The notes beneath the pieces were generated by a model. That model saw nothing but the letters and a program-made list of their open reading frames with translations, was not told the DNA's origin and ran no database searches. Made by a program: the position numbers and the translations under genes. Below, in pieces: positions 33,739 through 45,025 of a DNA stretch of 64,000 nt. Where the stretch lies: the NCBI GenBank assembly GCA_021234155.1, contig JAJEKV010000020.1, positions 5,752,563 to 5,816,562 on the forward strand, read 5' to 3'. Position 1 is the stretch's first letter. Every line of letters starts with the position of its first letter. This stretch comes from Isoetes taiwanensis (taxonomy: Eukaryota > Streptophyta > Lycopodiopsida > Isoetales > Isoetaceae).

Positions 33739-34443
33739 TTATGCCTTCCTTACCTCCAGACCTCGTGATCGACTAGCATATAGAACTTCAGCCCCGTCAT
33801 TCTCATCCTTTACAACTCTTTTCTGTTCGATCTTTGTACGAGCAATTCTTTCTGCCTCTTCACGACTCTTTGCTACATTTCTTATCAAAATTGCAATTCG
33901 TTCATAATCAGAAAAAACTCTTGAGATAGCCAATAACTCAGCTTCTTTTGAAAAAATGGCACCAGCAGCTTTTAAGTCAAATAATATCATATCTAAAGTT
34001 TGAAAGAAAACTTCCAGGTTATCACCTTCATGATATTTAAGGTGTCTTAGTTCTATCTCCAATACATCAATCTGTGATGATGATTTACTTTCATAATTTT
34101 TTAGAAGGTATAACCACATATCTTGTGGAGACAGCCCTTGTAATTTCAGCAAAATACTGGAGCCTACCTTGCTACAAATAATACCTTTTGCCTCATTAAC
34201 CTTTGCTGAAGCAGCCCCTGCTTTTTTCCCCTTCTTTTTCTCGATTCTTTCATCACTTAACATCAACTTCTCATGCCTCGCCAACTCTTGCATCTTATCT
34301 GCTTCTTTTGGCGGCTTCACGATATCCCAAACCCCTTCTGATTTGAGAACCCTCTTGATCTTGGCTTTCCATACTTGAAAGCCAGATCCACCATTATAAA
34401 CCTCTACTACATTTAGCAACGATGCTCCAAAGCGGGTGGTCAT
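33739..34443 (-). CDS. Copia gag (capsid) region
   Basis: A 234-codon open frame with ATG at 34443, 20 bp downstream of the 5' LTR. It contains WKAKIKRVLKSEGVWDIV near the N-terminus and QDMWLYLLKNYESKS and YHEGDNLEVFFQTLD in the UBN2-type Copia gag domain. It would form the virus-like particle in the cytoplasm. It stops before the zinc knuckle, which lies in another frame just downstream, so a frameshift separates them. Confidence 0.85.
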   Translation of the reverse strand: MTTRFGASLLNVVEVYNGGSGFQVWKAKIKRVLKSEGVWDIVKPPKEADKMQELARHEKLMLSDERIEKKKGKKAGAASAKVNEAKGIICSKVGSSILLKLQGLSPQDMWLYLLKNYESKSSSQIDVLEIELRHLKYHEGDNLEVFFQTLDMILFDLKAAGAIFSKEAELLAISRVFSDYERIAILIRNVAKSREEAERIARTKIEQKRVVKDENDGAEVLYASRSRGLEVRKA

Positions 34444-34447
34444 AGTG

Positions 34448-34462
34448 CTGGCTCTGATACCA
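34448..34462 (-). promoter_or_regulatory. Primer-binding site, initiator-Met tRNA type (Copia)
   Basis: The minus strand reads TGGTATCAGAGCCAG one base inside the 5' LTR. TGGTATCAGAGC is the standard complement of the initiator methionine tRNA 3' end in plant LTR retrotransposons. Confidence 0.9.
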
Positions 34463-34463
34463 A

Positions 34464-35046
34464 TGTAAAAGTATGAAAGCTCTGTACCAATTCTTCTCCA
34501 ACAACTATCTGTACTTCACCAATTATACTAGCAATGAATTTGTTCTTCTGAACCAGCAACTAACAGGGCTTAATAAATACCAGCAATTTACAGATGGGTA
34601 ACATACAATCCATAAAGCGATTCGCTGCAATTACAGTAATCTAGGTAGCAAACCCAGAGCAGATAGATAGAAGGCGATTCGCCGCAGCTATTCAATCCGG
34701 GCTAGAAGAAGCCTGGGCGGCAAAAAAAAGTATGACAAAAAGGTTTTACTGTTATTCCGACTGATTGCAGAAGCTCCATCAATACTCCAGCTGATTATCA
34801 AGCAAATCCGGCTGTCTGGCAGATTACCAATCAAATCCGGCCGATTACTAAGCAGATCCGGCTGATCCGGCTTGAATCAAATGCTTCAAGGCAACTGTTC
34901 GATCCAATCTGCCGTAATCCGTTCTTGACATTTTATTCTATTGGTTTTGTCGGTCTGATCACTGCATTCCCGCCACGTGTTAATTTCCATGCATAGCTTA
35001 ATATACAAATAATATTCTAACTTGTGACATGATAAACATTCTAACA
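34464..35046 (-). repeat. Right (5') LTR of the Copia element
   Basis: 583 bp, TG..CA ended. Aligns along its whole length with the left LTR pieces, with a few small indels; a 15-bp stretch near 34540 is missing on the left. The primer-binding site abuts it. Confidence 0.9.
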
Positions 35047-35051
35047 GCTTC

Positions 35052-36935
35052 CATAGTGTAATATTTAACAATGTGTTGGCTAAAAAGGTTGGCTAAAAAG
35101 GTACAACGTATAATTGTTAAAGATTTCAATCTAAAGGGCAGAAAATTATAGATGTAAAAGACACAACGTTAACACATCATTGGCTTTAGATAGTGTCGTC
35201 TCTGAGAGAAGGAGAGTAAATTGATAAGTGAAATATGTTGAATAAACTTTGTGCTATGAAGTCAGACATAGGCACTTTGTGTATGAAGTATGTGATTATA
35301 TAAGATGAACGAATAAAACAAACCAATAAGAATGTGCAAATTAACATCCTACCTAAACCATTACAAAAAGTAGACATGAAGGTTGTAATCATAAGAACTG
35401 TGTAGGTTAGCTCCGTACATTCTACCATTGAACACAATCTTGCAATTCAATATTTCATGTCTATGTTTTGATTATGTTGAGGTAAAACATCATGGAAATA
35501 TTAATTTGCGTCAAGATGTGGTGTAGTGTGAAATCATTTTTAAGGTCAAGAAGAACTTATGAAGGTCATGTTGAATGTTTCTTTGCTCAAAAGAACACCA
35601 AAAAAGGCATTTTTAAAGTTTTTCTATACTTGTTTTATTTCCCCTCCTTCCTTGTGATTGAATTGTAGTGGCAACACAGGAAGGCGTTGTTAACATACAT
35701 ACGTAAATTTTACATTGTGTGCATCAATAGCTGCATGAGACTACTTTGCCAGAGAATCCTGAACTTGTGCAAATCATGTTAAGATTCTCAACATCGTTTT
35801 GTACATCCATAGCAAATATTCATGTTCCATATTGATGGCTTAACTATTGCAAGAAGACAAATCTGGCTTTTCCAAAACCACAACAGTTTATGTACCTAAA
35901 AGATGCACTTTGTCAATTTCCTATGGTTTGCTAAAGTGTGGTGACCAATTTACCCTTTGTTGCCACAGTAGTTTGTGTACCTAAGGATGCACTTTGTCAA
36001 TTCCCTGCGTATACACTTGTTGTTTTTCTTCATCTATCCTTCCTAAGAAATCATTTATACTCGAGCAGAACTCGCAAACCTGATATGGACCAAGATTAGA
36101 TTTGAGATTGACACTTGAGAATTAATAGCAATTAGTGTTTGAAAATGCAGCACCTTTAATGTCCATTGTAATATGAACATGGTCTCCTATTTCCATTGTA
36201 ATTGCACTGTTATTTCTTTTCCATTGTTACATTTTGGATTTAATGCCTCAATGACATGGTTTGAGCAGTAATGGCAACACTCTGGAGAGTGGATACTGGT
36301 TTCGAAGGAGAATTTATACTGCTATTGATGAAAGCTATGTTCCAGTACCTTGATTTTTTTCCTCTGATCAGTGGCAAATATATCCAAATGCTCAAGAATA
36401 TGGTTTAATATTGGTTTTGGGGCAAAATAAAATGCTGGTGGTACTTTAAACAGAAGGAAAGATATACTTGCATAACCATAACATGGGCCTTACTGGTTCA
36501 AAAGATCAAAGATCACGACCAGGTATTAATCTGTAACATTCACATAAAAAAGCATCCAGTTGTTATTAGAATAAAATGCCTTTAAGAGTAAGAAATGGAC
36601 ATGCAAATTTTGATCAAATAAGCATAAGTTCAACTAAACAGCCAACTTTTGCTCAAATGTGCATTGCAGTAATACCTAGCTCCTATTAGAAGTATGCACA
36701 TAGAAAATGAGTGCTTGCAGGAAAGAAAAGATAAGAAAATTGAATAACAATATTTGAAAACAATGTAAGCATCTATGCATTGCCTGATCTATGTTCACAT
36801 GATGTGCTACCACTGATTTTAAAAGATTTGAAATGATCCTCCTTTGGCATGAGTTAACACAGGATAAGATGCATTCGTTGAGAAAAAACGACTAATAACT
36901 GATCATATATAATGTGAGATTGCGAGTTGCAAAAC
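35052..36935. other. AT-rich noncoding stretch
   Basis: Only short random frames. No domain, TIR or microsatellite recognised. Confidence 0.45.
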
Positions 36936-38940
36936 GTCTGCCACTTAGCATAGGTGTATGAACGACATTTGGCGTATATAGAAGATGTTGGACATAATTC
37001 TGTGATCATGGCAATAGTGCACTTGGAAAGAGTCATCGGCATGTGGAAAGAGTCGATGACTCGGAAGTAAAAGGTTGTAGGTTTGAAACCCAGCTTCAGA
37101 ATAAGCTTTTTGCATGTGTGCGACAACTATCTTCGTATTCACTCATATAGCCATCTTCCTAAGTAATTTTTATAGTCTAATAGCTCTAATTTAAGATATC
37201 CAGCTAGATAATTGTTGTACTCATACTTCAACTAAATAACCTTAAGAGGGATGATTGAGGGCAAAGAATTGAATTGAAATAACTTTTATCGTCCACGTAG
37301 ACAATAAGATCTATGGGACTTAATACAAGAAATTGAGTTGGATTGAATTTATCATCTACGTAGACTATGAGGTTCATGAGAACCAATGCAGTAAGACCAT
37401 TACTGTCTAGGATTAAAAAACCCCCGCCTTGGAGGATTTTTAAGTGATGATGCATGACACATTTTGCATATTGCTTGTCAAGAACCTCTAAGATATAGGA
37501 CGATATTGCCATTACTGCAGATGCCTGCATGAACACATATAGCAGCTGATTAGGTGTAACCAAATCAGTATATCATGCTCAAACAGTCACAAATGCTGGG
37601 CAAATCAAGATGTGGCTTTCATCTTCAATAGCCTCCATCTGGCAACATTGACATACCCTGTTTTGACGCTCCTTGAGGCCCCATCTGCCTGTTGAATTTT
37701 GGGGGTGGTGTGAACCAGTACGAATGGACTCAATTGTTCTATGTCTATTCATGGATAAATGTGATAACATGTACTGCTCTGGACCCCAGACAATTGTGAG
37801 ATCAATTTGGCTTTTGTAGTATGTTGTTTTGGCATTTTCAAAGCACTGGAATTCCAAAGCTTACCAAGAAACTGCTTCACATTCAAACAACCTAGCTGGG
37901 TCTTGTTCAGATACCCCACAACACATAGAACCAAATTTCTATTATTCTTGAAATATATTTTGATTGAATTGTAGTAGCTTGGATGCCAACTATCTATAGG
38001 ACGAGTGAAGTCCACAAATTTCCGTTCAAGAGATAAGAAGCAAGGTTAAGCAACTTCTAATATTTATAAATGACCAACGAACTTGTCAAATCTCTTGATC
38101 CATTCCACCTAGACCCCCCTCTCTATTGTAGCAATTTTAAATGAACTAAAAGTTCAGGCCATTCCACCTAAACCCCCCTCACCCTCTCCCGAGAGCTTCA
38201 ATTAATTGTGGCCTTGCTTATTCCCATAGGCTCCAAGACTATTGAATGCTCCGAGACCTGGCATAGTTAACAAGAGCATTGTATTTTAATCAAGGTATGT
38301 CGTATGATTTAATTTCTATTACAAGAGAGATTTCCTTTAATAGTCGAAGGTAACATAAATATAATACTAAGTTGCTCGACCCTAAAGTTTTTGTGCTTTG
38401 GTGGCGGGTTATGCATAAGTGCCTGCATGTTAGTGCCTTCTGACTTCGTTATGATCCTTGCATATCTGCAATATGCCCGCGCTGCTTTTCAGACGTTGAG
38501 ACTCTTGAGCACTGTATTTTTTATTGTCCAAAGGTTCAGCCGGCGTGGTTCTGGCTACAAGGTTTGCTTAACAGTGCATTAGATTGCTGATGCATCCTCT
38601 TGGCATCCTATCCCAATGCATGGCCCCCAGCTAAACAGAGGGCATTCCATCTTGGTTCTGGTTGGATCCTGTGATGAGCATCGTAAATGCCACATTTTTC
38701 AGGGCATTTATTCATCTGCATGTGGTGTTATTATGATGGCCCAAAAAAAGATACCGATGGCTTACAAGTGTTCCTCCCTTGAGGCAGAAATGATGGAACA
38801 TATTTGAATTCAGTATCTTCAAATTGATTCTTATCGTTAGTCTCCTATTTTTGAGTAAGTACATTGTGCTCCAGACTCGTTCTGTGGCATCTTTTTGTGC
38901 TTACACACAGTTAGATGAGACGTGTAAATTTTATACGTTT
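36936..38940. repeat. Dispersed LINE-rich repeat block, copy 2 (uninterrupted)
   Basis: Same order and orientation as 988-1343 plus 8445-10460. Includes the SINE-like head (about 37020-37105), the LINE 3' tail near 37260-37280 (the empty site for the DNA transposon), a minus-strand RT tail (37579-37857: RTIESIRTGSHHPQNSTGRWG, CQCCQMEAIEDESHILICPAF) and a plus-strand zinc-binding tail near 38390-38590 (ETLEHCIFYCPKVQPAW when frames are combined). It lacks the ~280 bp present at 8615-8895 in copy 1. Confidence 0.7.
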
Positions 38941-39030
38941 TATTTCTGATTAATAAACTTTTTGGCTTTCGTTCTTTAAAAAAAGAAAAACATATATATA
39001 ATACATTGAATCCAGTGTATGCTTTATTCA
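38941..39030 (+). mobile_element. LINE 3' end with A-rich tail
   Basis: GATTAATAAACTTTTTGGC followed by an A-rich run. A similar 3' end is found near 43.33-43.38 kb, so the plus-strand LINE tail just upstream probably ends here. Confidence 0.45.
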
Positions 39031-39539
39031 AAGATGCAAAACTTTCTAACCAAATTCCTTAGTGATCATAATGCCCCTTTTTAACTATTATATATAAGCA
39101 AGAATCAGCCATTTAAATTTTTAGTAGTGCACCATCTTCCATCTTCCATTTCCGACTGGAAGCATGGATCTTCTATGAGCTTTGGAGCAGGTCTACCCGT
39201 TGTTCGAGATCAGCATCTTAGGGTGCATCCAATTGAATTCATCATCGTGGTTGATTCTACTAGCGCCAAGTACATCGCCCTCTCTATTGGCACATTATAT
39301 TGATCCTCGAATCTAGCATGAGTGGACATAGAATGGGGTTTGCTATGTAGAAGATTGGCAGCTATTTTCTAACCCATTTTGACTCAAGGAGCGAGGTCGA
39401 TGGATTTGGGCTTGAGCAGCTAACAATCTTCCACTCCATCTCCCATAAGGCATAGGACAGATATGGTGATGCAATTTCAAGATCGATCCTTCTAACTTTG
39501 TTAAATTGTGTGACAAGCTTCTAACAATTCAAGACGAGC

Positions 39540-39950
39540 TCTACTCCCGCAGATGGGTGGTTCCTACAGGTTTTGGGGGATGATTGGAGTAGAATTTGGA
39601 AGTGGGTATACAATTTCACCTGCAAGACCCGCACACTATTTTGGCAAATTGTGCACCGGTCACTAAGGATCAAAACATATATTCACAGGATAAAATTATT
39701 TATCCATGATTTGTGCACGATGTATGGCCTTCTCAGTGGGACCCTGAAGCACTGCCTTTTTCTCTGTATAGAGCTTCAGCCTATCTGGAATTGGATCCAA
39801 GGATTGCTCCATATCACTTTACGTAGTCAAGAGATTGTTTTGGATATATATCCCTCCATGTGGTTACATGTGAAGGAATTAGCCTTTCATCTATGTAAGG
39901 CGTGGTTGCTTTGAATGATTTGGAAGGGGCGACACATGGAAGTCTTTAGG
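39540..39950 (+). pseudogene. LINE zinc-binding C-terminal tail
   Basis: A 113-codon frame reading FTCKTRTLFWQIVHRSLRIKTYI then TLKHCLFLCIELQPIWNWIQG, the zf-RVT pattern (W..I......T......CP.C....E...HCLF.C......W) of plant L1-like LINEs. The first CxxC is degraded (ICDLCTM-like). The upstream RT is not visible. Confidence 0.62.
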
Positions 39951-41382
39951 AATGCAGAGTTGTAACCTGGTGTCTTGATTCCTCAGCTGAGATATAAGCT
40001 GTATATGTCCTACCAGACATCTACTCGGTCTGCAACATCCAAATCTCTCATCTGGGAAAGACTTCTTCATATTATAGATGGTCAGGGCCATTCATTTGGC
40101 AATAGGGAGATGTAGAAGATGAATTTAGGTATGCAATATGTGAGCTGTCATTCCAATAGATTTTTTGGACGAGTGTTCTCCCATTTTGTTCTTCATGTAC
40201 TCTCAAGATGGGCAAAAATCACCTAGAACCGAGGTGTCTACATTGAATAGTGTCAACTGTCAACATGTGATCTCTTTATGTCCTGATTTTTACTATGGTT
40301 TAAAAATTTGATGTTCCTTACATCTCCTTATCCTAATGTTCTTTAAGGTTAGCGCAAATTTTAACCTTCCTACTAACTTTTAAATTTCCCTTTTCAACTT
40401 ACCCCAAAAGTGAACCTAACTAGAAAAATATCCGACTTTTTGTGCTCAATGGTTCAGACATTATACCCCATAACCAATAGATAGAGTTGATGGTGATTCC
40501 CTTATATAGCTTAAGCAGTTGGTCCTACGTTCGTTCCATTTTTATGCCAACATTATCAACTCCAACAATGACATCATTATTTTGCAAAGACTAAATTCTA
40601 GAGGCAATCAAAGGAGAGTTAAGCTTACTACCTTTGAACATTTGAATAGATGGTTGAGTAAGATATTTCAGTTGATCCAAGTTGTTTGCCAGGTCAAGAT
40701 CATGACGAATTTGAACAACGAGCCTCTGAACTCTAGTTTGAATGAAACGCCATTGGCACTGAGTACAGGAACACCATTATATCCAGGATCTTTGCAAAGA
40801 TTGTCCCAAATAGGAGGATAGTAATCCTGAGAATGCATCCCTTCATTTTGGAGACTTAAGTTAGTAAAGTCTCCAAATTTGAAGCAGCTTACTTAAATGG
40901 AGTAGGAGATCGGATCTTTCGATGGGAGGAAGCAACATGAACTGGTGCAGAATGGATATCGATTTAATGTTTAGGGTTTTTGAAATATTTTTTTTTTTTG
41001 GAATTTTCAGTCGAGGCCATTTATGCAAGAAAGGAAAAGGTAGGAGAAAACAACAGAGACAAAAGCAGGAGAAGAGGAGAGGGAAATGGATGAATCAGGA
41101 GACTACTTTACAATTAAGAAGGATTGAAGTACCATATATTTACCAAAAAGAAACAATTCTTAAGCTGAAGAAATCGAAATAATGTATATTGCTCCAAGTA
41201 CACCTTAACCATGATTTTATCATCTGACCAATCACAATTACCTCTGAAGATCCCTGTCGCCAAAATTTTACTATCCCCTACTAACCAAGAATTTAGCATT
41301 TTTGTTTCAAATTCGATATAACTTAGTACAAACGAATACTCTTGATGGAAGAGATTATCAGGAAAAATTTGATTTGTTAGAA
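39951..41382. other. Mostly noncoding; one unexplained ORF
   Basis: A 100-codon plus-strand frame at 40519-40821 has no recognised domain and could be chance or a decayed transposon piece. A T-rich run near 40985 and a basic Lys/Arg/Gln-rich frame at 41020-41180 are low-complexity. Nothing else seen. Confidence 0.35.
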
Positions 41383-42770
41383 GAATAGAATAGAATAGAA
41401 TAGTTTTTTTTATCGTCCACTGAGACCAATCGGCCTATGGGACCCAGAAGGAGCGCAGCAAACTTATTACTGTCCGGGTTAAAAAACCCCCGCCCCGAAG
41501 GGTTTTCGAGGGAAAAACCGTGGCAGTAATAAGAATGTTGTCAAACTGTACAAGTATACATCATCATGAAATAAATGTGTATGTACATGTCAAGTGCGTG
41601 CTCGAGGACATAGCTGATCTCGCATGTCCATGACCTCCTGAAGGTATGATCCTAGCACGGCATCTATACGGATGCCGTGCTCAATGTCACATGTAGCGGC
41701 TGGCCAGGCCTGACCAACTCAGCATAGCGCGTCCGGATTTGATCATATGCTGGGCAACTTTGAAGGGTATGAGATTCATCCTCAATGACTCCCATTTGGC
41801 AGCATTGACAGAGCCTGTCCTGACGTGGCTCACCAATCCATCTGCCTGTCTCAATTCGAAGATGATGTGCCCCTGTGCGAATGGAGGCAATGAGTCTGCG
41901 TCTTTTCATGGGCAAGTGGGTGCGCAGGTAGCATTGTGGGCCTCGTTCCAATGTGGGATTTATGTGGTGCTGGTAGTGTGCTGTCTTGACCTGTTCAAGG
42001 GCGCTGGCATCCCAAAGCTTGCTGATGAAGCAAGCGTCAAGATATTGCCTCAAGCTATGGCGATCTGCCTCTGTTTGCACATGTATGCACACCGTGTTCT
42101 CGCACATTCCATCTAGCCATCCATTGAGCTCTTTTTTCCCTCCAAAGAGGCCTTGAGGCGTTGTGGCCCCATTGCCATGATATAAGCTAGTTTTGGGAGA
42201 CGAGCATCGCCCATGTTGACCAACTTCTGAAAAATAGACAATGTGGCGATCAAGGGCCGCCCAAGAGGCAAGAATCCTGTTTCCGCAGAGAATTTGATAT
42301 GGGGACGTGGACTTCACCCCTAGTGCTCGTACCAAGAAGGCTTTCTCGCACCTGCTCCAAGTCATTCCAAGTAGCGAGGGATACCACTGGGCCCCATACT
42401 TCCACCCCCGTATAAAAGGACAGGGCTCCACTAAGACTTTGAACAGTGTGATCGATGGGTCCAATCATACAACTCCGCTCTATGACTATTGTTTTGCATT
42501 GCATATAGTGCTTTCCAGCCCGCCGTAACTCGTAGCCGTATGGATGTGTCCCAGTGCATAGTAGACGGAAACTCCACTCCCAAATATTTGTATGTGGATG
42601 CTACTTCCACATTCTGCCCTCGGTAACGGAAGGAGGGGATCCTCGGCTGTCGTGAAGATGATAAGAGAAGTCCAAAGATCTGTTAGGGTGCCACGGAGAA
42701 AACCACACGAAAATCTTGGTCCATTCTTGATAATTGCAAATTTTTTTACATCCATGAATCTAGATGTAAG
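41383..42770 (-). mobile_element. 5'-truncated LINE, same family as the GC-rich LINE
   Basis: The 3' end is at the left: TATTC tail (41383-41402), 3' UTR with GGTCCCATAGGCCGATTGG, then coding sequence up to about 42.77 kb. It is better preserved than the 24-29 kb copy and shows what that copy's C-terminus looked like. Confidence 0.82.
41664..42464 (-). CDS. LINE reverse transcriptase C-terminal part with zinc-binding tail
   Basis: A 266-codon open frame. VEPCPFIRGWKYGAQWY near the start is the post-catalytic RT region. DRHSLRQYLDACFISKLWDASALEQVKTAHYQHHINPT is the connector. RLIASIRTGAHHLRIETGRWIGEPRQDRLCQCCQMGVIEDESHTLQSCPAYDQIRTRY is the C-x2-C...H...C tail that binds template RNA in non-LTR elements. 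The catalytic RT part is missing by 5' truncation; 42486-42755 (minus) holds the immediately preceding region in another frame. Confidence 0.8.
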   Translation of the reverse strand: MDPSITLFKVLVEPCPFIRGWKYGAQWYPSLLGMTWSRCEKAFLVRALGVKSTSPYQILCGNRILASWAALDRHIVYFSEVGQHGRCSSPKTSLYHGNGATTPQGLFGGKKELNGWLDGMCENTVCIHVQTEADRHSLRQYLDACFISKLWDASALEQVKTAHYQHHINPTLERGPQCYLRTHLPMKRRRLIASIRTGAHHLRIETGRWIGEPRQDRLCQCCQMGVIEDESHTLQSCPAYDQIRTRYAELVRPGQPLHVTLSTASV

Positions 42771-43840
42771 GAGTCGAATGGTGCTGGCCCTCTACACGGG
42801 CAGCAGATGGATCCCCTTTCAAATCTCTCTGATCTATGCTAAAATTCAAGTTTTTGATGGAGGACTAGTTAAGAAAAACTTTTAAATAAGGCCCCTGTGC
42901 CGTCAAAATCTCCAGAGTTCAGATAATACGATGTCTAGTAATGATTGTATTGATGTGGTAGAACATGCTGATTGTGATGAGGCTATTAAACGCCCCAAGA
43001 TGGTACAAGATATTTGATTATATACTGTGTATGGGTGGTTTTGCTTAGGGGACTTCGTAGTCCTCTAGGTTTTGAGTCCCATTTCACAGACCTCTTGTAT
43101 GTTTCTTGATTTTTTCATGAATAATAGACTGTCGTCCTTCAACAAAAAAGAAAAACTTTTAAATAGAAAAGGGAGGAAAAGAGAAGGAAATCAAGAAAAT
43201 AAGCGCAGGTCTCATTTTCCATCTATTTTGAATCCATATTGGATTAATTACACAATGCTCTAGGCTCATGTTTTGGGAGCATTTTCTTGTGCTTACACAT
43301 CAAGTTGAGATAGATACATTTTAAAATTTGATTAATAAACGATTTTTTCGTCCTTCCACAAAAAAGGGACAAAAATAAAAATAACGAAAATTGGTGCTCC
43401 ATTATATTTTACTTTTTCTCTCAGGTTGAGGGAAGGAGGAGTTGTATGTCGTTATTGTGATTTTCAACTTTGATAGGTGCTATATTATATTTTTCTTATA
43501 CTCGTCATCATTATTGCAATGGTTCTATTCCACATTCTTAGGAAAAGGACGCCTTCTTTGGCTCAGACCTCATTTGGCTTCTTTCTCTCCTATATATACT
43601 ATGTTCTCTCTCTCAGTTCTCATTGGCGTTCTCTCTAAGCTGCATCTTTGATTCTTGGTGTCAGCTGCTTTTCTGCTTACCCTTAGTTTGTTTTAGATTT
43701 CCTAGTTACACCCTCTCTGTTTTATTGCCATGTTCTTGTTTTTGAGCATCAAAACTTTTCAAGTTTTTCTCCAGGCCCTTTTTCCCCTGAGTCTGCCCGA
43801 AATTGCCAATTACATTTTTTCGTAGGCCTTTTCCTCCCAA
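42771..43840. other. Noncoding, with two LINE-like 3' ends
   Basis: 43075-43155 (CTCTTGTATGTTTCTTG, TTTTTCATGAATAATAGACT, then an A-rich run) and 43255-43385 (TGTGCTTACAC, GATTAATAAACG, then A-rich) resemble LINE 3' UTRs. The second matches 38.89-38.99 kb. No coding part is attached. Confidence 0.45.
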
Positions 43841-44290
43841 CCATAATCGAATTTTATATCATTGAAAAGCTCATTTGATAAGCTTTCCATTCATCCAAAA
43901 ATTGTTTGAATTCAATATTCTTGGAGGAAGATATGCGAAAACGCATTCTATCGAGCTTTTTCTAGACGAAATTATTAATCTACATTTTTCATAGTCTTTC
44001 TGCCATTCAAAATGTCCGATTTCTATATCCTTGAGAAGCTCATTAGATAAGCTTTCTGTCCTCCAAAAATTGACTGAATCCGATATTCTGGGAGAGAGAT
44101 ATGGAAAAAGCATTCTCTCGAGCTCTTTTTGGCCAAAATAGTAAACTGCATTTTTCACAGCCTTTTGTTGGCAAATATGCTATAACGTTACATTCTCGAA
44201 GAGCTCTCTGGATAAGCTTTCTAATCATCTAAGAATTGTGCGAATTCGATACTCTGGACGAGAGATATGATCAAAAGTGTCTTGGCGAGC
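43790..44290. repeat. Imperfect tandem repeat, about 3 units of ~168 bp
   Basis: The block with AGCTC..T.GATAAGCTTTC, then CCAAAAATTG and GAGAGATATG, recurs at about 43870, 44039 and 44204 (spacings ~169 and ~165), with a partial unit before the first. Units are 70-80% alike by eye. Confidence 0.78.
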
Positions 44291-44676
44291 ATATGCCAGT
44301 AGGGGAGTAATTTCTAATCCCTTTTTTCTTGCTTTTTTATTTTTTGTTTCCTTTGTCTTTTTCCCTCAGGTTCTCATAAGTTTGTACTCTTTTGGATTAT
44401 AGACGCTTGGTCAGTTGATGGTGTAGTTATATAGATAGTTGTCTGCTAGTTATTTTTTTTTATTGAAGGCTATATTTGTATTAATAAGTTATACATAGAA
44501 ATACATATGTATATATGAGTACAAAAAGTCAACTTTTTTTTTCCTGGGAAGTGATTAACCCATTCGATCTATCTTTTAGATTCTGGAAAAAATCTAAAAC
44601 TTAAATACTGCATCCATAGTCATATAAGACTTAAAACTGAGATGATCTAATATATAGTTCTGTCATAAGTCTGATT
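44291..44676. other. AT-rich noncoding stretch
   Basis: Nothing recognised. T-rich tracts near 44325-44345 and 44452-44462. Confidence 0.4.
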
Positions 44677-44937
44677 TCAGATTTCTGGATTAGCAGATCC
44701 AGATGCTTCTCCAATTTTTCTTTTGTCCTTTCGACCCATGCCTTTGGTAGCAGAGATGAATGAGCAGAACGGGCAGCTACATGACTGACATTTAGAAGGA
44801 TTAAAACGACCTGAGTGGTCTATTGCTTCACAAATGAGTGCTCTCCTAGCGTCCAGACTTTGAATGCACGAACAGTCACAACGACAATAATCACCGTGGT
44901 AAGCTGTTGGGGTGGCTCCGAACTGGTCCAGCCACAT
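44677..44937 (-). other. Cys-rich ORF fragment, unknown
   Basis: The minus strand encodes YCRCDCSCIQSLDARRALICEAIDHSGRFNPSKCQSCSCPFCSF, with eight or more Cys in metal-binding-like spacing. It is immediately downstream of the L1-like LINE tail on the same strand and may be part of that element or a captured exon. I do not recognise the family. Confidence 0.35.
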
Positions 44938-45025
44938 GGAGTTTACCCCGAGATTAATCCGATTCCAATTCAGCTTCCTTTGTGCAATGAGAATGTTACC
45001 TATAAATCAAAGAAACAGAAGACAG

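Larger units (their letters stand above)
10741..35046 (-). mobile_element. Copia retrotransposon, 5.2 kb originally, expanded to 24.3 kb by nested insertions
   Basis: The outer ends are TG..CA, flanked by GCTTC at 10736-10740 and 35047-35051. The right LTR is whole (34464-35046). The left LTR is in three pieces (10741-11166, 16265-16369, 19246-19290) separated by two elements with their own target duplications. Inside, minus-strand gag, zinc knuckle, protease, integrase, RT and RNase H occur in the Copia order. RNase H is cut at one codon by the insert 19680-30850. Without the inserts the element is about 5.16 kb, a normal Copia length. Confidence 0.9.

Noticed and set aside
43790-44290. CRISPR-like array
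   Set aside because: Units are long and imperfect with no spacer structure, and the DNA is nuclear plant sequence.
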